Under the pieces are notes generated by a model. The model was not told the origin of the DNA and made no database searches. It saw only the letters and a program-made list of their open reading frames with translations. A program made the position numbers and the translations under genes. From positions 1 to 64,000 of the forward strand of contig CAVYRO010000007.1 of NCBI GenBank assembly GCA_963771005.1: DNA of 64,000 nucleotides. The letters are read 5' to 3'. Each line of letters begins with the position of its first letter. Position 1 is the stretch's first letter. This DNA is from DASQZK01 sp963771005 (GTDB lineage Bacteria; Bacteroidota; Bacteroidia; Bacteroidales; GCA-2748055). Of the stretch, positions 37,043 to 46,418 are shown in pieces.

Positions 37043-39283
37043 ATGATTTCGTTCCGTCACCTGCTGCTCCCTGTCACGGCAGTGCTTTTGCTTTATTCCT
37101 GTTCCCGCACGCCGGGTACGTTTGAATTTGAATATCCGGGTGACGATTTCACCCCGGATGCCTTTCTCGACCTGCGTTACCTGAATGAAAAGGAAGCAGG
37201 TGAGCATGGGTTCATCGGACTGTCCGCCGACAGCAACAGTTTTGTACGGGGTGACGGTGAACCTGTCCGTTTCTGGTCGGTCAACGAGGGGGGGAATGCC
37301 CGCCGGTTTACGGATGAGGAAATGCAAAGGCATGCCCGGTTCCTGGCGAAAATGGGGGTCAATATGGCCCGGTTCCATGGCTCTATCAACCCGGCGGGAA
37401 AAGGCACGAAGATCAATGATGTAGATACATCAGAGGCCATGGCCATTTGGAAGACAGTGGCAATGATGAAAAAGGAAGGGATCTATACCACCATTTCCCC
37501 TTTCTGGGCACATAACGGCCACATGGGCGGGTGGGTTCCCCGGGAATGGGGCATAGAAGGTTATTCGGAGAAAGATGATCTCTGGGGGGTTATTTTTTTC
37601 AACGACACCCTCAAGGAAGCCTATAAAACCTGGGTTAAATATCTTTATACCACCCCAAATCCATATTCAGGCATAGCTCTTAAGGATGAACCGGCGGTTG
37701 CACTCATCCAGATTCAGAATGAGGACGGCGTATTTTTCTGGACCATGCAGAATATCAAACCGGAGCTGAAGATGCTGATCCGGAAAAAATTCACGGCCTG
37801 GCTTGAAAATAAATACGGTTCTTACGGGAAAACTCTTACCGTATGGAACAATTCCCGGCTGGAAGGTGATGACGGAAACCTTTTCGATATATATCCCACA
37901 TGGAATATGACACAGGACATACCGGAAAATGAGCGACCCAGGATGCGCGACCAGGTTGAATTCCTCACCCGGACACAATATGATTTCTACAGGGAGATCC
38001 ATGATTATTACCGCAATACCCTCGGGTGCAGGCAGCTGATCAATGCTTCCAACTGGAGAACGGCCGACCAGGCAAGGCTGAACGATCTTGAGCGTTATAC
38101 ATACACCGCATGTGAAGTGGAAGCGGTGAACCGGTATTTTGATCCCGGCCATATGGGTGAAAATTCAGGCTGGAGAATCGATACCGGGCATTATTACCAG
38201 GGCCATTCTGCACTGAAAAATCCCGTCGATCTTCCGGTTAACATCAAACAGGCCGTGGGGTACCCAATGCTCGTAACCGAGAGCGGATGGAATCTGCCTA
38301 ATCAATACCAATCGGAAGGTCCGCTCCTTGTCGCGGCATACAGCTCTCTAACCGGCGTTGATTCTTACTATTGGTTCGTTTTTGATGCCATCGACCTAAA
38401 CCGCGATCCCTATATGAAGAATTTCCCCCTGGGCTCCGGCCTGTATCCGATGAACCGCTGGACGTATTCCACGCCCGGGGGTGCCTGGATGTTTCCGGCC
38501 AATGCCCTTATGTTCAGAAGGAATTATATTAAACCCGGGGAAACGGTGGTCAGTGAGAACCGCACCATGGCTGAACTGTATAACCGTGAAATCCCGGTGA
38601 TCACGGAAGAAAGCAGTTATGATCCCAACAGGGATGCAGATTTCGGAATGGGTAAACAGATCCGGAGCACGGAGGTAAATCCCCTAGCCTATCTCACCGG
38701 GCGGGTTGAGGTGAAGTATGGAACTTCTTCCCCCACCGACAGCATTTACCCGGAACTCAACAAACTGGCGGATACCCGGCAAAAAATCGTGAAAAGCACA
38801 ACTGGAGAGATGGAGCTCGATTACGGAAAAGGAGTATATAAACTTAACGCTCCCTGTGCCCGTGCCGTTTCCGGCTTCCTCGATGCGGACGCAACATACA
38901 CCCTCGGAAGCCTGGACATAACCTCCCGGAACAACTACATCACCATTGAACTCGTTTCCATGGATGGAAAACCCCTTGAATCTTCGTCAAAGATCCTTTT
39001 GCAGGCGGGCCCTTCGTTCCGTCCTGCTGACTGGAAAGACAAGCCTGCAGAGTTTAAGATGAATGGCGATACGGTGAAGGGTTTCAGGATCCTCAATACC
39101 GGTCACATGCCCTGGCTGGGAAAAAACATCCAGGCCCGTATTACTCTTGAAAATCCCGTTTTACGGGAGGCACTGCTACTTAACACGGCCGGTTACGAAA
39201 AACACAGGATACCTCTTATCAGGGAAGACGGCCGGATCAGTTTTGAACTGCCATCCGATTATATCTATATCATATTGCAATAG
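37043..39283 (+). CDS. Lipoprotein glycoside hydrolase, clan GH-A-like
   Basis: A 746-residue lipoprotein. The signal MISFRHLLLPVTAVLLLYSC ends in the lipobox LYSC (Cys20). It has a TIM-barrel glycosidase architecture: FWSVNEGGNARRFTDEEM, FLAKMGVNMARFHGSINPAG, a probable acid/base Glu in ALIQIQNEDGVFFW, and a probable nucleophile Glu in PMLVTESGWNLPNQYQ. A C-terminal beta-sandwich follows. The Asn-Glu and later Glu arrangement fits clan GH-A (beta-galactosidase or cellulase-like), but I cannot assign the exact family. It lies in a same-direction run after the UroD-like pair and before a Tat-exported isomerase-like protein, suggesting one degradation unit at the cell surface. Confidence 0.8.
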   Translation: MISFRHLLLPVTAVLLLYSCSRTPGTFEFEYPGDDFTPDAFLDLRYLNEKEAGEHGFIGLSADSNSFVRGDGEPVRFWSVNEGGNARRFTDEEMQRHARFLAKMGVNMARFHGSINPAGKGTKINDVDTSEAMAIWKTVAMMKKEGIYTTISPFWAHNGHMGGWVPREWGIEGYSEKDDLWGVIFFNDTLKEAYKTWVKYLYTTPNPYSGIALKDEPAVALIQIQNEDGVFFWTMQNIKPELKMLIRKKFTAWLENKYGSYGKTLTVWNNSRLEGDDGNLFDIYPTWNMTQDIPENERPRMRDQVEFLTRTQYDFYREIHDYYRNTLGCRQLINASNWRTADQARLNDLERYTYTACEVEAVNRYFDPGHMGENSGWRIDTGHYYQGHSALKNPVDLPVNIKQAVGYPMLVTESGWNLPNQYQSEGPLLVAAYSSLTGVDSYYWFVFDAIDLNRDPYMKNFPLGSGLYPMNRWTYSTPGGAWMFPANALMFRRNYIKPGETVVSENRTMAELYNREIPVITEESSYDPNRDADFGMGKQIRSTEVNPLAYLTGRVEVKYGTSSPTDSIYPELNKLADTRQKIVKSTTGEMELDYGKGVYKLNAPCARAVSGFLDADATYTLGSLDITSRNNYITIELVSMDGKPLESSSKILLQAGPSFRPADWKDKPAEFKMNGDTVKGFRILNTGHMPWLGKNIQARITLENPVLREALLLNTAGYEKHRIPLIREDGRISFELPSDYIYIILQ

Positions 39284-39310
39284 TCCGGGTCATACTAAAA
39301 CCAGGAAAGC

Positions 39311-40264
39311 ATGATATCAAGACGTAATTTATTAAAATATACGGGGCTGACCATAGCCGCCGGGTCGGTATCATGGAGAGAAACATTTGCCGCGACGGGC
39401 ACACCGACGGAAAAATCAAAGTTCAGGTTCTGCCTGAATACGAGCACCATCAGCGGACAAAATCCCGGGGTAAAAAAATGCATCGGGATTGCTGCCCATG
39501 CGGGCTATGACGGTATTGAGCTTTGGGTGAGGGATGTAAGGGAATTTCTTGCCGAGGGTAATTCTGCCGTGTCGCTTAAGAAATACCTTACTGATAGCGG
39601 GATCAGGGTTGAGGACGCCATCGGCTTCGCCCCCTGGCTGGCCAGGGATGAAGGCCGGAGAAAGGAAGGAATGGCTGAGATGAGAAACGATATGGAACTC
39701 ATGGCCTCACTGGGTTGCACGCGCATTGCCGCTCCTGCAGCAGGTGTGCTCGGCGATGAACCACTCGATCTCTTCCGTGCCGGTGAACTTTACCGCGACC
39801 TGGTAGCCCTCGGCCGCAAAACGGGAGTGATGCCTCAACTGGAGTTCTGGGGTGCCTCGCCATATCTCTTCCACATCGGCCAGGCAGCCATGATCTGTGC
39901 CATTGCCGGCGATCGGGATGTACACATCCTCGCTGACGTCTTCCATCTTTTCCGGGGCGGCTCTGATTTTGAGGCTCTTAATATGTTCCGGGGGAATGTG
40001 ATCGAGATCTTTCATATGAACGATTATCCCGCCACGATTTCACGCGAACTGCAAAAGGACAGCGACAGAGTCTATCCGGGCGACGGTGTGGCCCCGATGC
40101 AGAAGATCCTCACTTCGCTTGCAGCCATGGGTGGCGAGAAGGTACTCTCGGTGGAACTTTTCAACAGGGAGTATTGGGAGCAGGATCCCTATACCGTTGC
40201 CCGCACGGCATTACAGAAGATGAAGGCGCTTACGGGAACCGTTTGGACAGATGAGCGTGGATGA
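39311..40264 (+). CDS. Sugar phosphate isomerase/epimerase-like protein, Tat signal
   Basis: A 317-residue xylose-isomerase-like TIM-barrel protein. The N-terminus MISRRNLLKYTGLTIAAGS is a twin-arginine signal (SRRNLLK), so it is exported folded. Typical family segments are GYDGIELWVRDVREFL, TRIAAPAAGVLGD, VHILADVFHLFRGGSDF and VIEIFHMNDYPAT, with acidic and His metal ligands, and the final EKVLSVELFNREYW. It follows the GH-A-like lipoprotein by 27 bases. A periplasmic location for such an enzyme is common in Bacteroidota glycan loci, where related proteins act on oxidised or keto sugars; the exact reaction is not readable. Confidence 0.88.
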   Translation: MISRRNLLKYTGLTIAAGSVSWRETFAATGTPTEKSKFRFCLNTSTISGQNPGVKKCIGIAAHAGYDGIELWVRDVREFLAEGNSAVSLKKYLTDSGIRVEDAIGFAPWLARDEGRRKEGMAEMRNDMELMASLGCTRIAAPAAGVLGDEPLDLFRAGELYRDLVALGRKTGVMPQLEFWGASPYLFHIGQAAMICAIAGDRDVHILADVFHLFRGGSDFEALNMFRGNVIEIFHMNDYPATISRELQKDSDRVYPGDGVAPMQKILTSLAAMGGEKVLSVELFNREYWEQDPYTVARTALQKMKALTGTVWTDERG

Positions 40265-40462
40265 AGATAGGTTTCTGGTGGTTTAAGATGGTTTCAGGGG
40301 GTTTCAGGGGGAGTTTTACCACAGATACCACAGATTATCACAGATTAAGAGAGGTTGTTTCAGATGGTTTCAGGTGGTCTCAGGTTGTTTCAGATGGTTT
40401 CAGGTGGTTTCAGGTTGTTTCAGATGGTTTCAGATGATTTCAGGTGGTTACAGATGGTTTCA

Positions 40463-40607
40463 GGTTGTTGATTTGATATTAAGGAAGGGATATTGGTAGC
40501 AGAAGATTCTTATCCCCGGAGGGGATTAATTGTATTAGCCCCGGTTACGCCCGTGGTAAGGAGGCCGCACGCATCCTAACCCCGGAAGGGTTAAATAATT
40601 GTTTATC
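40463..40607 (+). repeat. 145-base direct repeat, copy 1
   Basis: Begins GGTTGTTGATTTGATATT and ends near GTTTATC. It contains the small palindromes ATCCCCGGAGGGGAT and an almost perfect TAACCCCGGAAGGGTTA flanking GGTTACGCCCGTGGTAAGG. It is nearly identical to 40789-40933. Confidence 0.85.
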
Positions 40608-40788
40608 TGGTGGTTTCAGTGCTTTTATCGCAATTCACCAAATCACCAAATTATTTATCCGTGAGAATCCGTTTTTATCAGTCCAATCCGTGTTCACCTC
40701 TTCCTTCGGATTGTTTCAGGTGGATTCAGATGGTTTTAACGCAATTCACCAAATCACCAAATTCTTCTGATTGTCTCACATTGTTTCC

Positions 40789-40933
40789 GGTTGTTGATTT
40801 GATATTAAGGAAGGGTTAATGGTCGTAGAAGATTCTTATCCCCGGAGGGGATTAATTGTATTAGCCACGGTTACGCCCGTGGTAAGGAGGCCACACGCAT
40901 CCTAACCCCGGAGGGGTTAAATAATTATTTATC
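40789..40933 (+). repeat. 145-base direct repeat, copy 2
   Basis: Same unit as 40463-40607 with a handful of differences. Here the right palindrome is perfect, TAACCCCGGAGGGGTTA. The two copies start 326 bases apart and are separated by TGGTTTCAG-type simple sequence. Confidence 0.85.
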
Positions 40934-41084
40934 AGATGGTTTCAGATGGTTTCAGGTGGTTTTAACGCACTTCACCAATTCACCAATTCACCAAATCACC
41001 AAATTCTTCTGGCGAATGGTCACGGATTTTGACGGGTGATCGCAGATTTGATTGTTTCACATTTTTTCAGGTGTCCTTTTTTAC

Positions 41085-41277
41085 TTTCTCCTTTTTTTTC
41101 CTCTTTCCACCCACCCCTTCGATATTCGATTTTCGTTATTCCTGGTTATTCCTCTTCACTTTCGCCTTTCGCCTTCCATCTTTCTCCTTTTTTTTTCCTC
41201 TTTCCACCCACCCCTTCGATATTCGATTTTCATTATCCCTGGTTATTCCTCTTCACTTTCGCCTTTCGCCTTTCTCC
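41085..41277. repeat. Two tandem 96-base units running into the GH9 gene
   Basis: Units 41085-41180 and 41181-41277 both read TTTCTCC, a long T run, CCTCTTTCCACCCACCCC, TTCGATATTCGATTTTC and then CTCTTCACTTTCGCC. The second unit overlaps the last roughly 11 codons of the GH9 gene on the other strand, which end in a low-complexity GESEEE tail encoded by repeat DNA. Confidence 0.85.
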
Positions 41278-43758
41278 TTTCTCCTTGCGCAAGCAGCCTT
41301 TCCTCCTCTGCCGCCATCATCAGGAACAAATACGCCGCTCCCGAAGCAATGGTATATTCCTTCTGCACCCAGAAAAAGGGATCATCCACCCGGAATTCAA
41401 TCAGGTCGGGGTTGATCAGGAGCGGGCCTGCACATATCCCCCCCGGAATGTAGGAATGATCAGCACGGTTTGCCCCGTAGGCTGAGGTGATTGACTTACC
41501 CCCAACGCCATTGACCAGGGAGTGGTTCGAAACGGGATGATTGCCGTGAATATAGCTTATCACATCATAGATAAATCCTGCCGGAACAATGCCGGGTGCA
41601 TATTTGTGAAGGTAATACTGGTTTCGTGCAATGCCGATATAGTTAAACCCGGTGCCGAACATACTGTGGATGGGTGGCATATGATAAGGGCTCTGCTCAA
41701 GCTCTTTCCTGAAGTCAGATTCATATTCCTTTAAAGCCTCGTCAAACCTGTTCGTAAATTTTCTGTCGCCAAGACGGCTTGCAACCCTGCTGAATGACCA
41801 GAGCGAATAGCTCCCGTAACGGCCCGACATATCGAAGGGTTCCAGGAGGATGTCCCTGAATTCATCACTTCCCGTGCACAGGTAAAGTTCCACAGCGACC
41901 ATCCTTAGCCTGGCTTCCTGGTACCGGGCGTAACGAGGCTGTACATTCGGGTCCCGTTTTTGACCCGTATTCTTCCATATTTCCAGTGCGGTTTTCAGGC
42001 ATTCCTCCGAAATCCCCGGGTCATATGTCTTCAGCGCACGGGATGCAGCGGCCAGGGCCGTGGCTGCTTCGAATTCATAGGACTCCCTGTAATTGGTGAA
42101 GGCCAGGCGGTCATCCGGTTTACCCGACCTGCCATTGAGCTGTTTGTCCTCACCGGGCACCGCATCATAGATGAATCCGTCGGTCTGGGACGCAGCATCC
42201 CCCATCTGAAGATATTGTTCAAAATCAGGACAGATCACCCCACGGGTATAATGACCGAAATTTCTGTAACAGGAAAGGATATAACTGACCCCATGCTCAA
42301 TCTGCTGGAGAATATCCGCCTTTCCATCGGGCTCATGCAATCTTACCCGGCGGGAAATTTCATCGACGAAGGTCTGATCGGAATTAATGCCGAATTCCTC
42401 CCAGGTCAGGCTGAGATCATAGACCGTTGATGTATTGGAAGGTGATTCGATATCATTATCACCGGCATCATGCCATCCCCCGGTGTTATAACCAGGGATA
42501 TGTTCATAGGGTCCAAAACGCGTATTGGTTACGCTGTCCATCTGGTAATGGTCGAAATGTTCTTTCCCCGGGGGGGCCTGGAGGGCATCATCGAGATGGC
42601 ACGCACCGTGCCAAAGCCTCATCCGGTCCCATACCGAAACATGGCACATCTGGACGGGGATGAAGGTTTCAAGCGTAGGTCGCCAGAATTCCCGGCTGTA
42701 AAGATCCGGGCTGATCATGAATGCTTCAGTGCGTTCGCCACGATATTCAATGAAATATGTACCCTCCGCGGTTATTTCTGAGAAATCGAACCGGGCATAT
42801 TTCTTACTGTAATAGGGGCCCCACATAGCAGGCAGGGATGAAATTACGGGTTCTTCACCGCCTTCAGGCTCCAGGCGGTAGAGAAATATGCTGTCGGGAA
42901 CATCCGTATTATCCATTTCGATCACCGAAATCTTTTTTGCGAAGACAGGTAACCGATCTGGGAGATCCCCACCACGGGTTTGCTTTTCCACTCATCGTGG
43001 ATCCCGGGTTTAATAAGCCATTCGATAACATTTCCTTCTCTGTCACCGGGAAGAAGACTGCGCACGATGAACCACTTATGATTCGTGCTGCCACGCCCGT
43101 CGAGGAGGTCGAGACTGCCTTTTACCGCTTCGATCGCCAGGTGGTGAAGGCTGTCACCGGGCGCCATGGAAAGTATTTTTCCACCGGCCATGGGAACGGT
43201 TTCCAGCCCGTGTTTCCCGAACTCTCTCATACCGTTGAACTGGTTCGGGAAAATACCTGATTTCCCATCCATGAAATAGGACTTTCCCTTATACGTTCCC
43301 GGGAAAAACTCCATCATAAAGGCCAGCCTTCCGATGAGGCTGTCGGCGATCTCTCCTTCGGTCCTGATGCGGATCCTCAGGTTTTCACCTTCCCCTTTGA
43401 GCACAATAGTATACCCGAAACCGAGTCCCGGATAGTCCATATCCACATAGATCTCATTCCTTAGGCTGTCGGAATGGGAACTTACGAACTCCGGCATCGG
43501 GATGTCGCTGGCATCGGGTATGGGGATGGGCTCAAGCCGGATATCACCATTGGAAGCCACGCGGTCCCCGTGAATCACAAGTTCAATAGCGCCGCGCCGG
43601 CCCTGGTAATATTTGTTATGAAAAGCCATGACGCTGAAGCAGCGGGAATACAGCCGGCCATAAGAATCAATGTGAAGGACTTCTTTTTGCTGGCCATAAG
43701 AGGTAACGGGGAGTGATATCAACAGCATGAGAGCCGTGACAATGCGGTTCATCTTCAT
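41243..43758 (-). CDS. GH9 glycoside hydrolase with N-terminal extension, apparent frameshift
   Basis: A secreted family 9 enzyme split by one indel. From ATG 43758 (MKMNRIVTALMLL signal, ending SYGQQ) an N-terminal region of about 240 residues leads to GISQIGYLSSQ, the start of the CelD-type Ig-like domain. The frame then breaks at an A6 run (about 42938-42943). One extra A gives SQKKISVIEMDN and the rest of the Ig domain (FDFSEITAEGTYFIEY). The (alpha/alpha)6 catalytic domain has GYNTGGWHDAGDNDIES, whose DAGD carries the catalytic Asp pair, and GVGGKSITSAYGANRADHSY. The repaired length is 838 residues. The last residues are repeat-derived. Family members are endoglucanases or exo-glucosidases; the exact substrate is not readable. 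Confidence 0.88.
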
Positions 43759-43969
43759 AATCGGGATAACGTTGGTTTTGTTGGTAAAAGGAGCATAAAT
43801 GTAGGATTTTTCCGGAACGATCCGGCATGTTCCGTGAAATAACAGCGCCGGGCTTTGCAGCTCCCATACCGGCAGTTTGCTGCTTTTCCTCTGCAGGTTG
43901 AACAAAAGAAAGTTTTAAACGTCTGTATCACATATTCTTGCCGGATTTAAATTAAAATACCTTACTAGT

Positions 43970-44560
43970 ATGGAACAATCTGCACTCCCCCTGCGCGACC
44001 AGTCGGCCAACCCGGCCCCTCTTGGTCTGCTCGCCTTCGGTATGACCACCGTCCTCCTGAACCTGCATAATGCAGGAATTTTTGAAATGAATTCCATGAT
44101 CCTGGCCATGGGTCTCTTCTATGGAGGTCTTGCCCAGATCGTGGCCGGGATCCTTGAATCCAAAAAAGGCAATACCTTTGGACTCACAGCCTTCGTTTCC
44201 TACGGATTTTTCTGGCTTACCCTTGTAGTCCTCATCCTGATGCCCGGCTGGAAATGGATGACAGCGCCGTCGGCCGGGGGGATGATCGCCTACCTCATCA
44301 TGTGGGGGATCTTCACCGGGCTTCTTTTCATCGGTACCCTGAGGATCAGCCGGGCCCTGCAGATCGTTTTTGCCACGCTGACCCTCCTGTTTTTCCTTCT
44401 TGCCCTGGGAGACCTCACCGGCAGTGCCGGCCTTAAGACCTTCACCGGTTATGAGGGCATCCTCTGCGGGGGCTCAGCCATCTATGCCGGAGTGGCGACC
44501 CTGCTGAACGAGGTTTTCGGAAGGGTCGTGATGCCGGTGGGACCGGTGATGAAGGGATAA
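43970..44560 (+). CDS. satP: Acetate/succinate transporter, SatP (GPR1/FUN34/YaaH) family
   Basis: A 196-residue inner-membrane protein with six hydrophobic segments. The family signature NPAPLGLLAFGMTTVLLNLH is near the N-terminus (about residues 15-34), followed by FYGGLAQIVAGILESKKGNT and SYGFFWLTLV, and CGGSAIYAGVATLLNE near the end. Members import acetate and succinate with protons. It stands alone between the GH9 gene (divergent) and a repeat-rich intergenic region. Confidence 0.93.
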   Translation: MEQSALPLRDQSANPAPLGLLAFGMTTVLLNLHNAGIFEMNSMILAMGLFYGGLAQIVAGILESKKGNTFGLTAFVSYGFFWLTLVVLILMPGWKWMTAPSAGGMIAYLIMWGIFTGLLFIGTLRISRALQIVFATLTLLFFLLALGDLTGSAGLKTFTGYEGILCGGSAIYAGVATLLNEVFGRVVMPVGPVMKG

Positions 44561-44736
44561 TGAAACGAAACCGGCACGGGAAATACCCGATGCAGATTCA
44601 AGTTCGTTTATCCGGGCTGCAGACCCGGCTACCGGTCTATGCATAATCTTATCATCTAAATGGGCAGAGGAAAAGGCTGTCCCAAAAGCCGATCAAAAAA
44701 TATTCGTGTTATCAAATTGTAATCTCCCTTCAAATT
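44561..44736. other. Intergenic stretch after satP
   Basis: No gene seen in this part. The remainder of the 526-base gap up to 45086 is taken by the nested palindrome and the hairpin leader repeat listed separately, with AT-rich spacer between them. Confidence 0.5.
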
Positions 44737-44846
44737 GGCATGGACAGGTCGCGATCCGTAGGGACAGGTCGCGACCTGTCCCTACGGGTCGAAATCCGTC
44801 CATGCAGATCGAAACCTGTCCATGCGGATCGCGACCTGTCCATGCC
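44737..44846. repeat. Nested palindrome array
   Basis: GGCATGGACAGGTCGCGATC at 44737 begins a 22-base arm whose exact complement is 44825-44846. Inside, 44756-44787 is a perfect 32-base palindrome centred on AGGTCGCGACCT. Between are further variants of GTCGAAATCCGTCCATG and ATCGAAACCTGTCCATG, so the block is a set of four or five diverged 20-22 base units in alternating orientation. Confidence 0.85.
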
Positions 44847-44991
44847 GGTAATTCTGCCATGGCATTGCCCGGAGATTTCGGGATCGGATTTATACTGCAT
44901 GGCAGAGGTCTTAATAAATCGACCTTGGCCGCCCTCCCCTGAAATAATATTCGTAATTTTCGGCTGTGATTGATGAAATCTTCGGAATCTC

Positions 44992-45086
44992 ATGAAACCC
45001 ACATGATTGATGACAACATAAAGGTAACTTTAAAATAATCGATCATGTAGGTTCCATTATACCTTTAAAAGCAAAATTATTATAGA
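44992..45086 (+). repeat. Hairpin leader repeat, single copy
   Basis: ATGAAACCCACATGAT (44992-45007) pairs with ATCATGTAGGTTCCAT (45042-45057) with two mismatches. Between lies CAACATAAAGGTAAC, and a tail ATTATACCTTTAAAAG runs to the start codon at 45087. It is homologous to two tandem copies at 54963-55156 in the same orientation relative to the gene it precedes. Each copy opens with ATGAAACCCACATGA, a possible four-residue minimal ORF. Confidence 0.8.
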
Positions 45087-45576
45087 GTGAAAAAATTGAT
45101 TTTACTCCTGCTCTGCTTCCTGCCGGGATATCTGATCACGGCGCAAAACAAGGCCAATGCCGCCTATCCTTTCGATCCGGCAACAAAGCGTGACAGCAGC
45201 ATCAAAGCCGGAGAGATCATTGAAAGAAACTTTACGGGTTCCGTCATTTATCCCGGAACGCAACGCAGCTACTGGATCTATATCCCGGCGGCATACGACC
45301 CCGGCAAACCAGCATGCCTGTAATATGACCTTCGATACATCCGGAAATCTTTGGGTTGCCAGCGAAACGGGTGTCCAGGTTTGCGATCAGAACGGGCGTG
45401 TACGGGCTATTTTGACCCTCCCGGCAGGCAGAATTTCTTCGGTTGCATTCGGCGGGAAGGATCATGATCTCCTGTACGTGATCTCTGACGGCAGGATTTT
45501 CCGTCGCAGAATGAATGTCAGGGGAACGGAACCCTGGATGCCGGCTGTGAGTCCCGCTTCCCAGGGAGCCGGCTGA
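45087..45576 (+). pseudogene. Esterase / SMP-30 fusion gene with internal deletion
   Basis: The first part, from a GTG at 45087, has a signal peptide (MKKLILLLLCFLPGYLITAQ) and FTGSVIYPGTQRSYWIYIPA, the N-terminal segment of esterase-D/enterochelin-esterase-like proteins, and stops at 45323. From about 45328 another frame reads MTFDTSGNLWVASETGVQVC, IRSSVAFGG-like RISSVAFGGKDHDLLYVIS and RRRMNVRGTEPWMP, the C-terminus of an SMP-30/gluconolactonase propeller. Bacteroidota encode proteins with both domains in one chain, so the middle (several hundred codons) has been deleted at about 45320-45328 and the join is out of frame. The gene is therefore dead here unless the assembly collapsed. Confidence 0.75.
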
Positions 45577-45616
45577 TATGACAGCGGGCAAAGGATCAGG
45601 TTAAACGAACCGGAAG

Positions 45617-46375
45617 ATGAAAGACATTAAATCGCTTATCATTGAAAATCTTGAAGCCATGGGCGTCCGGGCCGGTGATTCGCTCATGGTTCACTCATCC
45701 CTGAATGCTGCAGGCCGGTTTGAAAACCGGGCACAAATCTTTATCGATGCTTTTTCTACGGTCCTTGGACCTTCCGGCACCCTGCTCATGCCCTGCCTTA
45801 CCTATGAATATGTCACCCGTGAAAAACCGTTTTTCGATATCCGTACTACGCCTTCCTGCGTGGGAGCCCTAACGGAATATTTCAGGTGCCTCCCGGGAAC
45901 GCTGAGGAGCCTTCATCCTACCCACTCCGTTTGTGCCATTGGCAGGAATGCCGCGTTCTTCCTTGAAGACCATCATCTCGACCATACACCCTGCGGTCCG
46001 CAATCTCCATTCCGGAAACTGAAAGAAACCGGGGGAAAAATCCTTTTCATGGGCTGCGGCCTGCGTCCCAATACTTCCATGCATAGTATAGAAGAGCTGA
46101 CCGAACCCGCTTACCTTTTCGGGGAGCCGCTCACTTATACGATCATACGGATGAATGGTACAGCGTGGAAGAAAGAATACATCCCTCATAATTTCGAAGG
46201 TTATGAACAAAGGTATGACAGGGTGGAGGAAGTACTGGAACCGGGAGATTATAAGCGGGGTAAGATCCTGGATGCAGATTCATGGCTCCTGGATACAGGG
46301 CCCCTATGGGAAAAAGTTCACCTGAAAATGACCCGGCAACCCTTGTATTTTGTTGATAAACGGGAGAGCATTTAA
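45617..46375 (+). CDS. AAC(3)-family N-acetyltransferase-like protein
   Basis: A 252-residue protein of the aminoglycoside 3-N-acetyltransferase (YokD/FrbF) fold. Signature segments are GDSLMVHSSLNAAGRF, GTLLMPCLTYEYVTREKPFF, TPSCVGALTEYFRCLPG, RSLHPTHSVCAIG (the conserved HPTHS) and GCGLRPNTSMHSIEEL with the catalytic-type His-Glu. Many family members act on other amino substrates, and its setting among sugar enzymes, 43 bases before an AGE-family epimerase, argues for a metabolic acetyl-transfer role over antibiotic resistance. Cytoplasmic, no signal peptide. Confidence 0.85.
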   Translation: MKDIKSLIIENLEAMGVRAGDSLMVHSSLNAAGRFENRAQIFIDAFSTVLGPSGTLLMPCLTYEYVTREKPFFDIRTTPSCVGALTEYFRCLPGTLRSLHPTHSVCAIGRNAAFFLEDHHLDHTPCGPQSPFRKLKETGGKILFMGCGLRPNTSMHSIEELTEPAYLFGEPLTYTIIRMNGTAWKKEYIPHNFEGYEQRYDRVEEVLEPGDYKRGKILDADSWLLDTGPLWEKVHLKMTRQPLYFVDKRESI

Positions 46376-46418
46376 TCCTGCCGCCCAACTGAACCATTGG
46401 AAACGAAAACGGGATCTT

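Larger units (their letters stand above)
40265..41084. repeat. Intergenic array of degenerate TGGTTTCAG repeats
   Basis: About 800 bases with no gene. Short irregular units close to GATGGTTTCAGG recur from 40272 to 40480, 40720-40740 and 40930-40965. Between them are AACGCAATTCACCAAATCACC pieces and ACAGATTATCACAGATT motifs. Two 145-base direct repeats (separate entry) are embedded. The composition suggests slippage-driven growth between the isomerase-like gene and the convergent GH9 gene. Confidence 0.8.

Noticed and set aside
40265..41280. Possible CRISPR array
   Set aside because: Units are irregular in length, without constant spacers, and the longer repeats occur only twice; no cas genes nearby.
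41029..41485. Several overlapping Phe/Ser/Pro-rich plus-strand frames
   Set aside because: They are translations of the tandem 96-base repeats and the antisense of the GH9 3' end.
45617..46375. Aminoglycoside resistance gene
   Set aside because: The AAC(3) fold is shared by metabolic enzymes and the gene sits in a sugar cluster with no mobile or resistance context.
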